Shown here: positions 1 to 10,450 of the stretch, piece by piece | How the letters are laid out: every line of letters begins with the position of its first letter | Position numbering within the stretch: position 1 is the first letter of the stretch | NCBI GenBank assembly: GCA_014058105.1 | Contig: JACGCM010002198.1 | Coordinates: 881,001 to 945,000, forward strand | Direction: 5' to 3' | Length of the DNA stretch: 64,000 nucleotides | Origin: Kingdonia uniflora | Lineage: Eukaryota; Streptophyta; Magnoliopsida; Ranunculales; Circaeasteraceae | Notes under the pieces: model-generated | Told to the model about the DNA's origin: nothing | Database searches by the model: none | The model's input: the letters and a program-made list of their open reading frames with translations, nothing else | Translations under genes and position numbers: made by a program

Positions 1-399
1 GGTATAACGGTTGATAACCAAAATACTTGATACACAATTCCTCCATCATCCTTCGGATCGTAGACTCTCGGGCCTGAGTCCTAGTCGTCACCATTTTTAC
101 CATAGTAAACAAGGAGGGCAGAGACGAAGGGTTTGCTCCTACCACTCAACTCAGAGTACCTTTTATATGCAGATCAACATTCAAAGCAGGCTCTCCAAAT
201 TCCCAACGTCCAAAGGATTCCCCATGCAATAATATTTGACTACAGTCATTGGTTCTAGGAAACCTAACTGGCACCAACAGAGATTCATGAATATACATTG
301 GAAATGAACCTCTGAGGTAACTACAACATTTAATGATACTTCTCAACCAGCACCACTTACCCACAATCATTCTCGTACTATTGGCTCAGAGGGGGCAGT
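1..399 (+). mobile_element. 3' untranslated end of a Tat-like element (family C)
   Basis: No convincing coding frame is present. The stretch ends in a purine-rich run (CAGAGGGGGCAGT, about 386-399) directly before a TGTAGTGGC start, which looks like a polypurine tract followed by an LTR. This suggests the 3' end of a plus-strand element whose body lies left of the window. The assignment is inference from layout; no protein domain supports it. Confidence 0.35.
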
Positions 400-610
400 T
401 GTAGTGGCTTATTCCGTACCCCGAGCTCATACTTTATCTTCGAACTACAGACAAACTTTCGACCTCAATAATAGAGCATGTGGCACAATCACAAACATGT
501 ATAGAACGAGTTTCTTAACCAATACCACTCATCCCTAACGATACTCATACTATTGGCTGAGAGCCGTTTTGTAATTGTTTATTTTGTATCTCAGACTCAA
601 GCCTCGTCCT
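330..610 (+). repeat. Tandem duplication of about 171 bp across the tract/LTR start
   Basis: Two diverged copies are visible. 'TACTATTGGCTCAGAG' before the LTR-like start at 400 is matched by 'TACTATTGGCTGAGAG' before a second start-like TGTAATTG at 570. Upstream, 'TTCTCAACCAGCACCACT' is matched by 'TTCTTAACCAATACCACT'. The offset is about 171 bp and the copies are clearly diverged. Confidence 0.5.
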
Positions 611-1134
611 CGATCTCATCAGCATACAGGAAGTACTACTAAAGACATAACCAAACTTTCCTTAGTTCGAGACGTCACTTTTGACCTCTACACCAATAGT
701 TTGACTTGCGCGAAGCACACAGTCAGCAATAGAGCTATTGTACAGTAGTAAAGGTTGGAACGTTACACAATCTGGTCAAAGAATATTTCATACTCACTTT
801 ATAACGTCCATCATTAAGGGACTTTATGGTCATCAAACAGTCATATTAGAGGACCTATAAGAAGACCTAGGGAACTGTAGATGAGGGATAAACCATTCAC
901 CATAAAAAAGTTCCCACTCAATCATCTTACATTCTTAGAACGATCATTATAATAAACTAGTAATCTCAATTAGATTATCACTTTCTTAAAATCCTCAGGA
1001 GAGGTCATGGTTTTGAACCTATTCAAAAGGTTTCCACGCTAAATCATCTTGTTGCTTACTGTCTATTATTCTTGAACATTCTGAATACATTTAGTGTAAA
1101 TGCTAAGTCTGAATCCCAGAACTAGGCAATTGCA
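400..1134 (+). repeat. LTR of a Tat-like element (family C), plus orientation
   Basis: Begins TGTAGTGGC and ends near AATTGCA. Positions 1005-1055 carry the same core seen in the R/U5 part of the family A and B LTRs here: AGGTCATGGTTTT, a short spacer, then GGTTTCCACGCTAAAT. No primer-binding site follows, so this is a 3' or solo LTR abutting Athila-like DNA at about 1135. The exact 3' boundary is uncertain by a few bases. Confidence 0.45.
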
Positions 1135-1893
1135 CATGGATTAATGGCAATTCCATCCTCACCCTAGTAAGAGATTTAGCTGCTCATGTTCTTAATATTA
1201 AAGCAAGATAAAGAAAAAAGGAATAAAGACATGAAGAGAATAATTAGCTTAAATTTTTTATTTAATAATGAAGAACTTACAACTAAAGATCTTCTTTAAT
1301 CCTTTAATTCTTCAAGCTCTTCTCTTACAAAATTAGTTGTCTCACCAAGAAGTTGTGCATAGAAAGAGGCATAAGACTCTTATTTATAGACCATAAGAAT
1401 CCTAAAACCTACATCTAAATTGAAAAGTCTAAAAACTGCTAGTTATCACCGACTTTCCAATTTTATTCCCAACAATATATACTCCAGAAAATTAATTTAG
1501 TAAAATTTATCAATAAGTTTTCTAAATCTTCATAAAGTTTCAGCCCAATTGGAATTTTTTATGCTCGTCTGCTTCTCGATTTTTGTCAGCTGCTATTTTG
1601 GGTTGAAAATTATTTTTCTTGATTTAAAAATTTGTTCTCCTCTTTTGCACCAAGTTACTTCTATTTCCATGGAGCATCTCCATCAATAACTCTTGTAAAT
1701 AGCTTAAAGACTTGCATTTATAATAATATCTCCAATAGTACTCTAAAATTCGTCTCTTTCTTGCAAATTATACATTTATTCTTGTATAACCTAAAAATTA
1801 TGAAATAATCATATAAGCTTTAATTATGAATAAAAATGAGGTTTAAGAAGCTTTAAATTGAAGATTCAAAATGGTCATTTCACATACCCATCA
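1135..1893 (-). repeat. Partial LTR of the Athila-like element
   Basis: On the minus strand a polypurine tract (AAGTTTGGGGGTATT, about 1908-1894) is followed by TGATGGG at 1893, the usual Athila-type arrangement. Inside lie a TATA box (CTATAAATAAGAG, about 1395-1381) and an A-rich stretch that could serve 3' processing (about 1275-1255). The distal end is missing because the family C LTR adjoins at about 1135. The family call rests on the tract and on the integrase next to it. Confidence 0.55.
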
Positions 1894-3079
1894 AATACCC
1901 CCAAACTTAAAGTTTTTTAGTCTTTAAGCATAGAAAAAAAATAATAATATAACTCTTTCGTGGTTTAAAACAATTACATTCAGTGTATGCAACAAGCCGT
2001 TAAACCTATAAGTTTCCCCAATAGGATGAGTTTTATCTCGTGAGGATTTGTAGTAACAGTACCTACAAAAGTCGGTTAAGGTATTCTAGCAATTTAAATA
2101 ATCTTTAGGTAATTTTTAATGACTCATCTTTATTTGTCATTGGTAAAAACAATATGAAAAGAAACACATAAAAGTTTACTTCCTTTACAAATATATATCT
2201 ATAAAATTACAACGTTTATCAAAAACAAGAGATACAATCTAATAATTAGATATAGATTCGAATATTATCTTAATATCCTCGAGTATTGTAAACGTAGATA
2301 TTGCAAATAAGACTTTATTTAGAAAATTTTAAGTAAATATCCAGAAGTCTCATATTTTGTGAAACAAATCCAATAGTTAGTTTGACAAGTGACTTAATCA
2401 TTTCGAATCCCTTTTATTCAGTTTGAGGAATAACTATAAGCCTTTTATTTTAGTACTTATTTTTTTTTTATTAAAGCCTCCGTAAGATAAGTTTTCAGTC
2501 AACAGTCCTGGCCAGTTGGCTCAAGTTGTTGAGGTTTAGTGCCCATCTGTGTCCTAGACTTTGGATTCTTATAAAGTAAACTTTTTTCCTTGCTCCTTTT
2601 ACATAGTTCATGGCTATACTAGAGATTTGTGATAATTCTTTCTCTTTCAGTTCTAAATCATGCGAGTATGCCTTGCGCCGTTAAAGTTTTTGAGCTATTT
2701 GACTTATAGAAATCCTAACATTATTTTTTATATGACTAAACTTATTCTTAGACAGTTGTTTCCCTTGTAGTAGATTATTCCTACCTCAAATACTTGATTT
2801 TCTTTAGATTGGACAAAATTCTATCAAAAGTAATAAATGTAAAGACTAACATGTAGTGCAATGTTATGAGAAATATCAATCAACTTGAATCTCCTAATTA
2901 TTAAAGGGTAGTACACCTAGCTTAAGATAAAGATCTAAAGTTTTCTAGGAACACATTTGATAAACGTTATAACTGATTGGTGTTTACGATCAAATTTTTT
3001 TTATTGCCATGTCCAAACAATTCTAAGTTATGAAAATTTTCTGCAAAAATTTCATAAATAAAATAATGTCCTTGATTTT
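1894..3079 (-). mobile_element. Athila-like 3' untranslated region
   Basis: AT-rich sequence between the end of pol and the 3' LTR. No frame resembles an envelope-like ORF, which some Athila elements carry here. Nothing else was recognised. Confidence 0.45.
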
Positions 3080-3728
3080 CTATAAAAAGTAATAAGTATT
3101 GTCCTCAATGTTTAAGAACATACCATAAAATAAGGGGAAAAAATTGGAGCATAATACCTGATGTGATGTGGATTGCCTCCCAGATAGTGCTAAGTTTATT
3201 GTCTTCAACCAGAAAAAATAAGGTACCCCTAAATTGAGTAGAAGTTGGATAAAAATAAATAAAACCTCAATCCCCTCATGGTCTAGTAACTTCAAATCCT
3301 CATTGGTGAAACTAAAATGCTCATAATATGGCTTAAAATGTTGACCATTAACTTTGTATGTTTTACCAGTTCTAGGTTCCTCAACCTCAGCCACACTATG
3401 TGGATAAACTATTTTAACAATGAGAAGACCAGTCCATTAAGATTGTAGTTTGCCAGGGAACAAATGCAATTGGGATGAGTACAATAAGACTTTTTATTTG
3501 GTTCAAATGATTTTTGTAGTTTTTTTTTCATAAAACGCTTTCATGCGATCCTTGTAACTCCTAGATGACTGGCATGCATCATTCTATAGTTCTTCTAACT
3601 TATTGTGTTAAAGCTTGCAATGTGAACTGGCTTTCCCAATGTCAAAATTAATGGCCTTTATGGCCCAATAGGCACATTATTTTAACTCAACAGGGAGACG
3701 ACATGCCTTCCTATAAACTAATTGGTAT
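3080..3728 (-). pseudogene. Athila-like integrase, C-terminal part
   Basis: Read on the minus strand, the decayed frames give the end of a Ty3/gypsy integrase. From 3728 leftward come a YQLVYRKACRLPVE-like segment, a LFPGKLQS stretch (GPY/F module region), and then GKTYKVNGQHFKPYYEHF, the usual tail of Athila/gypsy polyproteins. The open part, 3394-3080, has 104 codons and ends in a stop. Integrase inserts the cDNA into chromosomes. The missing N-terminal and catalytic part lies at 41368-42435, beyond a 37.6-kb insertion: reading ...GMSP-Y at the far side and QLVY... here restores the usual order. Stops and frameshifts make it non-functional. Confidence 0.8.
3724..3728. repeat. Target-site duplication GGTAT, left copy
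   Basis: GGTAT lies immediately before the LTR start at 3729 and again immediately after the LTR end at 41367 (41368-41372). Five bases is the usual duplication for Ty3/gypsy integration. The flanks on both sides are parts of the same Athila integrase. Confidence 0.85.
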
Positions 3729-4328
3729 TATAATGGCCTAATTTTGTAAGCTCGAGATGGCTCAGAATTAGCTCTTACATTAATGTTCTTGTGACAAAAA
3801 CTAATATAGAGCAAGAAATGACACAAGTGATTTAGCGTGGAAAACCATTGAAATATGTAAAAGAACTACGACCTCATGTTGAGGGTTTTAGTAACAGTAA
3901 TTTTTATTGCTTGAGGCTAATATCTTATTACAAGTGATCTCTCGAACTAGAAATACTTGATCTTGTAAATAAAAAATTTGGCGTTTGAGAATCTAGAAAA
4001 TCTAGTTTTCTTGGTGATTTTTTTTGCATTTTTCTGGTCCTTGTCTTTTCTAGAACTTTTTCCTTCTATAGGCCTTGCCCACAGTTCATTATTGTACTAA
4101 AGCACATTCTCCAAACAATAAGGTAAGTGACAGTTGGCTGAGTAGCTGTTAAATTCGTGAGAGACATGTGTCTTTGGCTTGTTCATGTTTTTCTATTATG
4201 TTCAACCTGCGTTCTTCATCAGTTCTTGATGTAGGTGTCATTGCTGACTAGTTACGTTATATGAAAAATGTGTGAGTCTGATATAGAGGTAGTTCGAATT
4301 AAGTTATGTCGAAGGATAGGTCCCTACA
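3729..4328 (-). repeat. Family A LTR (outer, 3' LTR of copy X)
   Basis: 600 bp. In plus reading it starts TATAATGGCC (the family norm is TGTAATGGCC, so the terminal dinucleotide has mutated) and ends GGTCCCTACA. The central part (GAATCTAGAAAATCTAG, about 3987-4003) is shared with the LTR at 40774-41367 but is changed in the middle LTR. This supports pairing the two outer LTRs. Confidence 0.9.
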
Positions 4329-4348
4329 ATCGTCCCCTCGCAACTGAA
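4329..4348 (-). promoter_or_regulatory. Polypurine tract of copy X
   Basis: On the minus strand the bases just before the LTR read GCGAGGGGACGAT, then TGTAGGGACC. The same AGGGG-N-GAT pattern precedes the 3' LTR in copy Y and in both family B elements. It is the expected plus-strand priming site for reverse transcription. Confidence 0.6.
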
Positions 4349-4593
4349 GTCACGAGCAGCTTTGGTTGAGAAAGAATCTCGGGATATGTGGTATTGGAAG
4401 TTGAAAAGATATAATGTAGTTAATATTGATTTGACAGGTATGGAAAATGGGTTTTCTTTTTTTATGGATGAATGCATCTGCATTGAATGATGATGGAAAT
4501 ATTGATGTATGCGATGCTTGTGGTTTTAAGAGTGGCTCTATATTGAATGATGACTGCTTTGGAAATGTACCTGCTCATTAAATATAAGGGTTA

Positions 4594-4599
4594 TATAAA
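4594..4599 (+). promoter_or_regulatory. TATA box of antisense ORF1 (copy X)
   Basis: TTATATAAATAG lies 77 bp before the ATG of ORF1. Element A3 has the same box 75 bp before its ORF1 ATG; copy Y has a decayed TTAATTAAATAG at the same place. Confidence 0.5.
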
Positions 4600-4670
4600 T
4601 AGTACATATACGGAGGATTCTGGCAAAGTACATTGTTTATTAAAATATTCTATGGAAGTCTAGATTGATA

Positions 4671-4849
4671 ATGGTGAAAATCTGGAGAATGGTTTATGAA
4701 GAGAGAGTTTTTGTAGAGATTTAGAAGTTTTAGTTGAGATACTTTGGTAATCAATCATTGGAGATGCCTACTCCCATTCTTGTTCCACCGACGTATCTGC
4801 AAATGTTAGAAGAAGAAGCGATTGAAGATGAAGAAGATTTTTACTGTAT
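4671..4849 (+). pseudogene. Antisense ORF1 of copy X
   Basis: Runs opposite to gag-pol, near the 3' LTR. About 60 codons with two internal stops. It aligns with copy Y (28666-28887) and A3 (56582-56804): a start like MVKxxxMVYEE, then LRYFGNQ, a PTPxxVPPTY stretch, then an acidic EEE/EDEED segment. Family B elements have the same layout (RYFG, P-x-Y, SEAEVxEAEE) at 19143-19343 and 53695-53991. The function is unknown and I recognise no named domain. Conservation across two families suggests it was a real protein. Stops, and the lack of the longer C-terminus seen in B4, mark this copy as dead. Confidence 0.55.
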
Positions 4850-5309
4850 GTAAAGATTTTATTATATTGTCTTGACAAGCAGGAAATGTTGAAGTTTTCT
4901 CCGTATCCTTGCGGAGGACAAGGTTGAGGAGATAGATGTGGGGGCCGGTGTGACTGCGGGGCAATATCACTAGTATCTTGCGTACGATTGGATTCTAAGG
5001 TAGGGCCTTCTTTATCTCTACCAACTCTTTGATGGTTGTGGTTATAGAGGAGGCAATGGTAGTAGTGGAGAAGGGAGACTGTGGTTAGAAGTTTGCTTCT
5101 GCACCATCATCGTTTCTTGGCTCTAAGATGACCTTCTGTTTGAAGAGTTGGTTCAAGCACTAACTTCCTTTCTCCTATAGTTTCCATTTGAAGTTTGGCT
5201 TCATGTCTAAACTTTAATAAAACTCAGAGGAAGGAGGATATTCAGCGTGTTCCAATGCCTATTTTGCTTTAGAAGATTCTAGGAGTGAAACATCACTGAA
5301 GACAGATGC

Positions 5310-5470
5310 ACTGAAGGATTTGTTATTTTTAGAGTACCTGAAAGACTTGTTATCTGCAAAGTACCTGAAAGACTTTCTATTTGTAAAGTACCTATAAGAC
5401 TTATTATTTGTAAAGTACCTGCAAGACTTGTTATTTGTAAAGTACCTGAAAGACATGTTATCTATAAAGT
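5310..5470 (+). repeat. 27-bp minisatellite, about 5-6 units
   Basis: Unit AAAGTACCTGAAAGACTTGT plus TATCTGC, repeated with small changes. The opposite strand is open only because the unit length is a multiple of three, giving a repeated RYFTNNKSF-like peptide that I do not treat as a gene. Copy Y (about 29325-29390) and A3 (about 57225-57330) carry only two or three units, so the array length varies between copies. Confidence 0.8.
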
Positions 5471-5867
5471 AGATGTAATTTATATTCGAGCTTAATAAAT
5501 TTTTTGATTCAAACTATGTGTTGATAGATTCAATTAACTCTTGTGATTGTAATCGAGCTATAATAATGTGCTTGTGAAATAAAAGATGTGTAAAAACTTG
5601 TTTTGAACTGAATTACTTAGAATTATTGAGGGAGATAACTGCAGAAGATTTTTAATTTGTAGAATTTGAAATTCGTCTCAGAGAGATATATCTTGAAATT
5701 TTGGATTTAGGAAAAATAAGTTCAAAATATTATAGGTCAAATCCAAAGAGGTCGACATGTTTAGATAAGTTTAAATAATTTATTATCAAGATATTAGGAT
5801 TTGCTGTTATGGAAAAACAAAATGTATGCAAAAATTATGGGAGATTTCAAGTGATTTAGAAACTTGC

Positions 5868-5874
5868 ATAAATA
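5868..5874 (+). promoter_or_regulatory. TATA-like box of antisense ORF2 (copy X)
   Basis: GCATAAATAGG lies about 44 bp before the ORF2 ATG. The same place holds GTATAAATAGG in copy Y (29851) and GTATAAATAAG in A3 (57792). Confidence 0.5.
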
Positions 5875-5911
5875 GGGGGAAATGAGTGAAGATAGGCGAA
5901 AGATATAGAAG

Positions 5912-6265
5912 ATGGGGTGGACTCGATCTGAGAAAATTTGTTATACCGCTGAGGGACGATTGACGATTAAGATAGCTGAAGTATGAGAGCGGATCTTTGG
6001 CTTGCTAGATTATGATGCTGACTTGCCAGTGTCTGAGTATCAGTTTGAAGATTTAGATTGGATGGGTAGGGAACTTGAGTTGGGACATTGCTTCTACGAG
6101 GTGCTATTATGGGAAGTAATTGTGGAGCCTTCAGCTCGAAAAGAGGCTATGAGGCTAATTGCTGAAGAAGTGATCGAGTTGAAAGATGTGAGAATTTCTA
6201 GAGGCGAACTGATTAGGTGTGGCTCCCCAGGACATCTGGGATGTTTTATGTGTAATTATATGTGA
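5912..6265 (+). pseudogene. Antisense ORF2 of copy X, with Cys/His tail
   Basis: About 118 codons from the ATG at 5912, with one internal TGA; open from 6002 onward. The N-terminus reads TRSEKICYTAEGRLTIKIAEV. A charged helical part follows (YQFEDLDWMGRELELG, RLIAEEVIELKDVRI), and the end is RCGSPGHLGCFMCNYM. The tail has C-x4-H-x2-C-x2-C spacing that could hold a metal ion; it is kept in copy Y and, past a one-base deletion, in A3. A TATA-like box lies 44 bp upstream. Family B has a related, shorter ORF starting MARCTPVGDIVRY. The function is unknown, and I found no match to a family I can name. Confidence 0.55.
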
Positions 6266-6408
6266 GGGAGAGACTTGTATGAGGTGAAATAACTATAAAG
6301 GAAATGTAATTGAAATGAAAATTTGAATTTTCCCTTCTTTGTTGCAAATGTTGTTGTGACTGTTTTGACTAAAGAATTTAAATTTTTGAAATGCGAGAGC
6401 TTTGGAAA

Positions 6409-6429
6409 TGACGTCAGTACTTCTATAAG
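6409..6429 (+). promoter_or_regulatory. TGACGTCA plus TATA-like box before the antisense main gene (copy X)
   Basis: TGACGTCA (6409-6416) is a perfect palindromic bZIP-type site. It is followed 8 bp later by TATAAG (6424-6429), about 100 bp before the ORF3 ATG at 6526. A3 has TGACGTCA (58306-58313) and TATAAG (58321-58326), 105 bp before its ATG. Copy Y has TGATGTCA (30393-30400, a CpG lost) and TATAAG (30408-30413). The constant spacing in three copies argues for a promoter that reads antisense to gag-pol. Factor binding is not shown. Confidence 0.6.
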
Positions 6430-6525
6430 TAGTAGAAGCAAGAATAGAAAAAACAGACAACTTTAATTTTTTATCCATTGTGTTATTATAGGGAAAGTTT
6501 GATTATGTGTGAGTGTTAAGTCATC

Positions 6526-6840
6526 ATGAGTGTCGGGAGGCCATATGGAGATTTGAGTAGGAGAGATGAGAATATATTAAAATATAGGGCAGGGGGCAAT
6601 GATGGGAAAGTATTTTCACTAAAAAGGTACAAAACGTTTGACATTAATTATGAAAGGGACGCCTCGGTTCCAGAACCTAGGGCGGCTCGTGCGAGGCCCA
6701 ATAAATGCCAACAGTTAGAGTGAAAAACTATAAGTAATACTTCATCTTCTTCATTGAAGCGTTTATCAACTTTTGAAAAATTAAAGAACAGTGAGAGAGG
6801 AAAAAGAAAAATAGTAGAGATTCTTGTGAGAGATTAGACT
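6526..6840 (+). pseudogene. Antisense main gene, first exon (ORF3) of copy X
   Basis: Open from ATG 6526 to a stop at 6721, then continuing in frame by homology (SNTSSSSLKRLSTFEKLKNSERG). Basic and polar; it contains LKYRAGGNDGKVFSLKRY and RDASVPEPRAARARPN, matched in A3 as RDASVSKLRTARAR. In A3 the frame runs about 148 codons and ends at a GTTAGT splice donor, so this is probably the N-terminal exon of the main antisense protein. A basic RRRKRRGK run in A3 could be a nuclear signal. The donor here appears mutated (GTTGGT, about 6953). Confidence 0.5.
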
Positions 6841-7214
6841 AGAGTGATCAATAATCATGGTGAGGGATGGCTGCAGAGATTGAGTTGCGAAGGTGATTGT
6901 ATAGCAACGTTGTGAATGATAGATTTGGCGTTGCTTTAGATTCGTTTTCGGACGTTGATCGTTGGTAGATGATTCGCGCTTATAGTTGATATGTGCTTTT
7001 GAAAGATCTTTTTTGTTTTCAAATTTTGAAAAATTACTATTTATAGTAACCTATAAAAATCTGTTTGATATATATGTATAAAAGAGATGCGAATGATATA
7101 CGTATATGTATGATGTATGTTTAAAAGATAATGATAGAATATTTAGATCTGTATGTAGGTCGAGAGGGAAGAGTTTTGTATTGAATCAAACCTCATCTTA
7201 GATTTATAGTTGAG

Positions 7215-8287
7215 ATGGGGACTTCCCTTGTGATGGAAGTGTCCACCTCTGGTCGTTCAGCTGAATATGATAATATAGAATCTGATAGGGAGAATGAAGT
7301 AGGAGTGATTCAATTTTTAGATTTCCCAGGACAATTAGTATCATACCCTCCAAACTCCGACGTGTTTAGAGATTTTTGTAAATCTAAGGCTCTTATAGGG
7401 GGAAGATGGGGGAACTTTGTAGAACATGCCGGTAGGTAATTTCGTAGTTGTATAGTAGAATCTGGGGATGAGCATTTTTTCTGTTGGCTAATTTGGGGAA
7501 GGAGAAGTTGGATAGGGGGTTAAACGAATTGATCTATTTAGAGTATTATGATGGGAATGTCCAGGGCAACCTAGAAGAGGGTTTTATGTGTTTCCTATCT
7601 TAGTTGGAGTACAGGTTAAGTCTGCCCCTAAGCAATCTTGCAAAAGAGATAATGAATATCATGGGGGCATGTCCTGTCGAGTTGAATGGGAACATGTGGG
7701 AGGTAATAAATATATTTGAAAGTTTGAATAAGTTGTAGGAGGAGAATGAGGTGGAGAGGAAAATTTCTCCTGGGACGTGTTGTAGTTTTATGGAGTGAAG
7801 AATTTTTTTGTAAGTGGAGGGGAGTATTTCTTTGCGAGCTCATCTCGACCTCTTTTCTTCGATCTGAATTTAGCAGGTCGAATGTGGAATGATAATGTTA
7901 TTTAGGTGAAAGGTGATTGCCTTCAGAGAGATAATGAAGAACACATGGAACTTCTATATAGAACTGTGAAAAAATGTAAGTTTAATAACGTATACTATTG
8001 AACTGCTAAAATTGAATGTTGTTCTATTGTTGATAATGTGTTGTTTTTTTGACAGGTACTTCATCGAAGGTGAAGAAGAAGTTCTTGTGAGATACCGTTG
8101 CTCAAGAAGGGGTTGAGCTCGTGGTAGTCCTGAAAGACCTCGGTATTAATAGAAATAAATGAGGTAACTAAAGGTCTAAGAAGGTTCAGAAGTCTCAAGC
8201 AACGAGACTAATGACGAGGGTTGGGGGCAATAAGAAGAGTGGAGCTGAGGGAGAAAGGCGAGTGGTTTTTCCAAAGGCCTCTGCAGT
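7215..8287 (+). pseudogene. Antisense main gene, domain exon and start of next exon (copy X)
   Basis: Frame starts at ATG 7215, just past a conserved TGTATGTAG acceptor at about 7146-7160. Decayed codons give PGQLVSYPPNSDVFRDFCKS, then a GLSLPLxNLAK...IGACPVxLNGNM-type segment. That layout resembles the plant 'putative gypsy type transposon' family (Transposase_28). A predicted intron (about 7976-8055, GTAAGT to GACAG) matches copy Y and A3. The next exon runs to 8287, where a solo LTR interrupts it; it resumes at 11269. Several stops (for example after HAGR at 7437) show it is dead. Its biochemical role is unknown. Confidence 0.55.
8283..8287. repeat. Target-site duplication GCAGT, left copy
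   Basis: GCAGT precedes the LTR start at 8288 and follows its end (11269-11273). Joining the flanks restores the sequence homologous to copy Y around 32075-32110. Confidence 0.9.
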
Positions 8288-9742
8288 TGTCACGCCCCAA
8301 AATCCAGTAATCCGTAGCTAGACCAATTACTATACTCTAAGTAGTGCAGGTCGGGGAATCCAAAGATTCTACCCCACAAATAGCCAAGCCGAAGACAAAT
8401 TCTGGCTCGGCTATTCACATATAGCAATAATCATCAGAGTAAAGAAATAACGATACAACAATATAACAAAATAACGCGGAAGCAAAAAGCATATATATAT
8501 ACATATCATGTCAAAACGTAATACAATATCTCGAATACAAGCTCAGCTACCTAATGCTGAGAACACCTACAGAATCTAGAAATGAAAGAATCTAAAGCGG
8601 CAAAATCAGTCTCTCGACCGGCTAACCATGCGACAGTCCAAGCTACTCAACCTCTGGAAAAGTTAAATGCGTGAGTGAGCAAACAACGAGCTCACTAATC
8701 TAACAGAACTTAATAACTTACTAATAACAGGTACTGGAAATAGAGTAGAGACGAGTGCGATAAGGAAATAAGTTACTAAACAGTTCTAACAGTATAATCA
8801 GTGACCATTAATGAACTAAGAAAACAATAAGGAAAGAAGGATTGAGTTGATAAGAGAATGGAGAATAGAGTTAATGCGGAGAGAGAATATAGTGGATTAG
8901 AAAGGGAATAGAGTTAAGAATGTGAGAGGAGGGAATCATGATGATGATGTAATGCTATGCCGTGAAGTGATGACTAGGATAATCCCATACTTATCCTAGA
9001 TGCAATGTCATGATATGATAAGCGGCGATATTCCCATAAATATCCCCTAATACAATATGATATAATGCTAACGTCTAATACTATCTTAAAGAGATTCGGT
9101 AAGGGGATGCACTGGTATGATTTTTTTAAGCTCGACCAGGCTAGGATGGTCACACTCGATCAAAGTGGAAAGGTGGATCAAACCCCAGAACAATAGTCCT
9201 GCACATTTCAAGGAATTTCAACCTCACCGAGGAATAAGTTGGGATCTCCATGACTCTGCCTCATACCAATCTACACTCCGCGGTGGTTTTGCTAGGTATG
9301 ATAGTGCCATTCCCAATCTCACCTGTATATTTTAACCCGATCTCGCGGACTCCATGGATCCTGTCGGAGGTCAACCGAAGCAGAGTATTTGTGTATCCCA
9401 TCTCAATAAGTATGAAAATGCAGAAGGTTATAATGTGTAACCGGTGGCCAATCACAATACAGTTGCCGCTAACCTGGCAACTCAAACAGGATCGATAGGG
9501 ACTCTATTGCACCGACTCTGCATAGCCGAAACAGCAACCTAACCGTCGCCTACGTCCAAACCAACAATCTCATAAGGCTGGAAGGGGAATTCCTGGGCAA
9601 CCCACGGGAACGCTAGCCCAACCACCACCAATTACTCTCCGGTCTCATATGAACCAAAACCAACTCCAGAATCATTACCATCCAACCACCACTAACTAAA
9701 CTCAGGTTCCATACAAACCAAAACCAACTCCAAAATCAATAT

Positions 9743-9817
9743 ACAACCCAACCACAGGTTAACAACTACAACCTAACCACAGGTTAACAACTACAACCCA
9801 ACCATAGGTTAGCAACT
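9743..9817 (+). repeat. 25-bp tandem repeat, three units, inside the solo LTR
   Basis: Unit built on CAACCCAACCACAGGTTAAC plus AACTA, in three successive copies with one or two changes each. Confidence 0.7.
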
Positions 9818-10450
9818 CTAACAGGATAATCTCTAAGTTAAACTATAGTTAATCACGAAATGTCTCTAAGTTCAATACTACACTCTAATACAATATATTG
9901 GAACTAGTAAAGAATCTTAGTAAAGTTGGGATATGAACTCGCCTGATAACAAACCCAAGCCCTGCGGAAATCAATCCGGAAACTCAACTAAAGTCCGCGG
10001 AACAGCAAGCGAAACACCTGACAAGCCAATACAATCACTGAGAACAATAAACCCTCAATCAATTAAAAGAAACGATAATAAAACCCAAACCCTAAAAATC
10101 AAACCTTAGAAATCAACCTACGCCAAATCAAGCGAAATTGACGGAAGGGAAACAAGAATTACTTACCGAGGATAGGAGAGATGATCATGGTGAAGCTCGG
10201 CAAGGATCTGCGAGTGAGGGAAAGGATTGGGTGAAGAATATTGAGGTGAGGGGATTAGGTTAGGGAGAGGGGAGGATGATGAGGAAGATAAGGAGGTGAT
10301 GAATGGAGGAGAAGGAATAATTGGGGTGAAGAATCCTCTCTCTAGAACTCTATCTCTCTATTTCTAAAATCGTCTCAAGCAGCGCCTCACTGGGCACCAA
10401 CAAAAAGAAATGAGGAAGGAAGACTTAAGTAGTCGAAACAGACGAAAGTT

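Larger units (their letters stand above)
4850..5911 (+). other. Non-coding spacer between antisense ORF1 and ORF2 (copy X)
   Basis: No supported frame. It contains the 27-bp minisatellite (about 5310-5470) and AT-rich sequence that aligns by eye with 28890-29896 in copy Y and 56805-57839 in A3. Confidence 0.5.

Noticed and set aside
1894..3079. Envelope-like gene of the Athila element
   Set aside because: No frame longer than a few dozen codons, no signal peptide or membrane-segment pattern that persists.
5259..5456. Minus-strand frame of 65 codons with a repeated RYFTNNKSF-like peptide
   Set aside because: It is the translation of a 27-bp minisatellite. The array length changes between copies and no start context or homology supports a protein.
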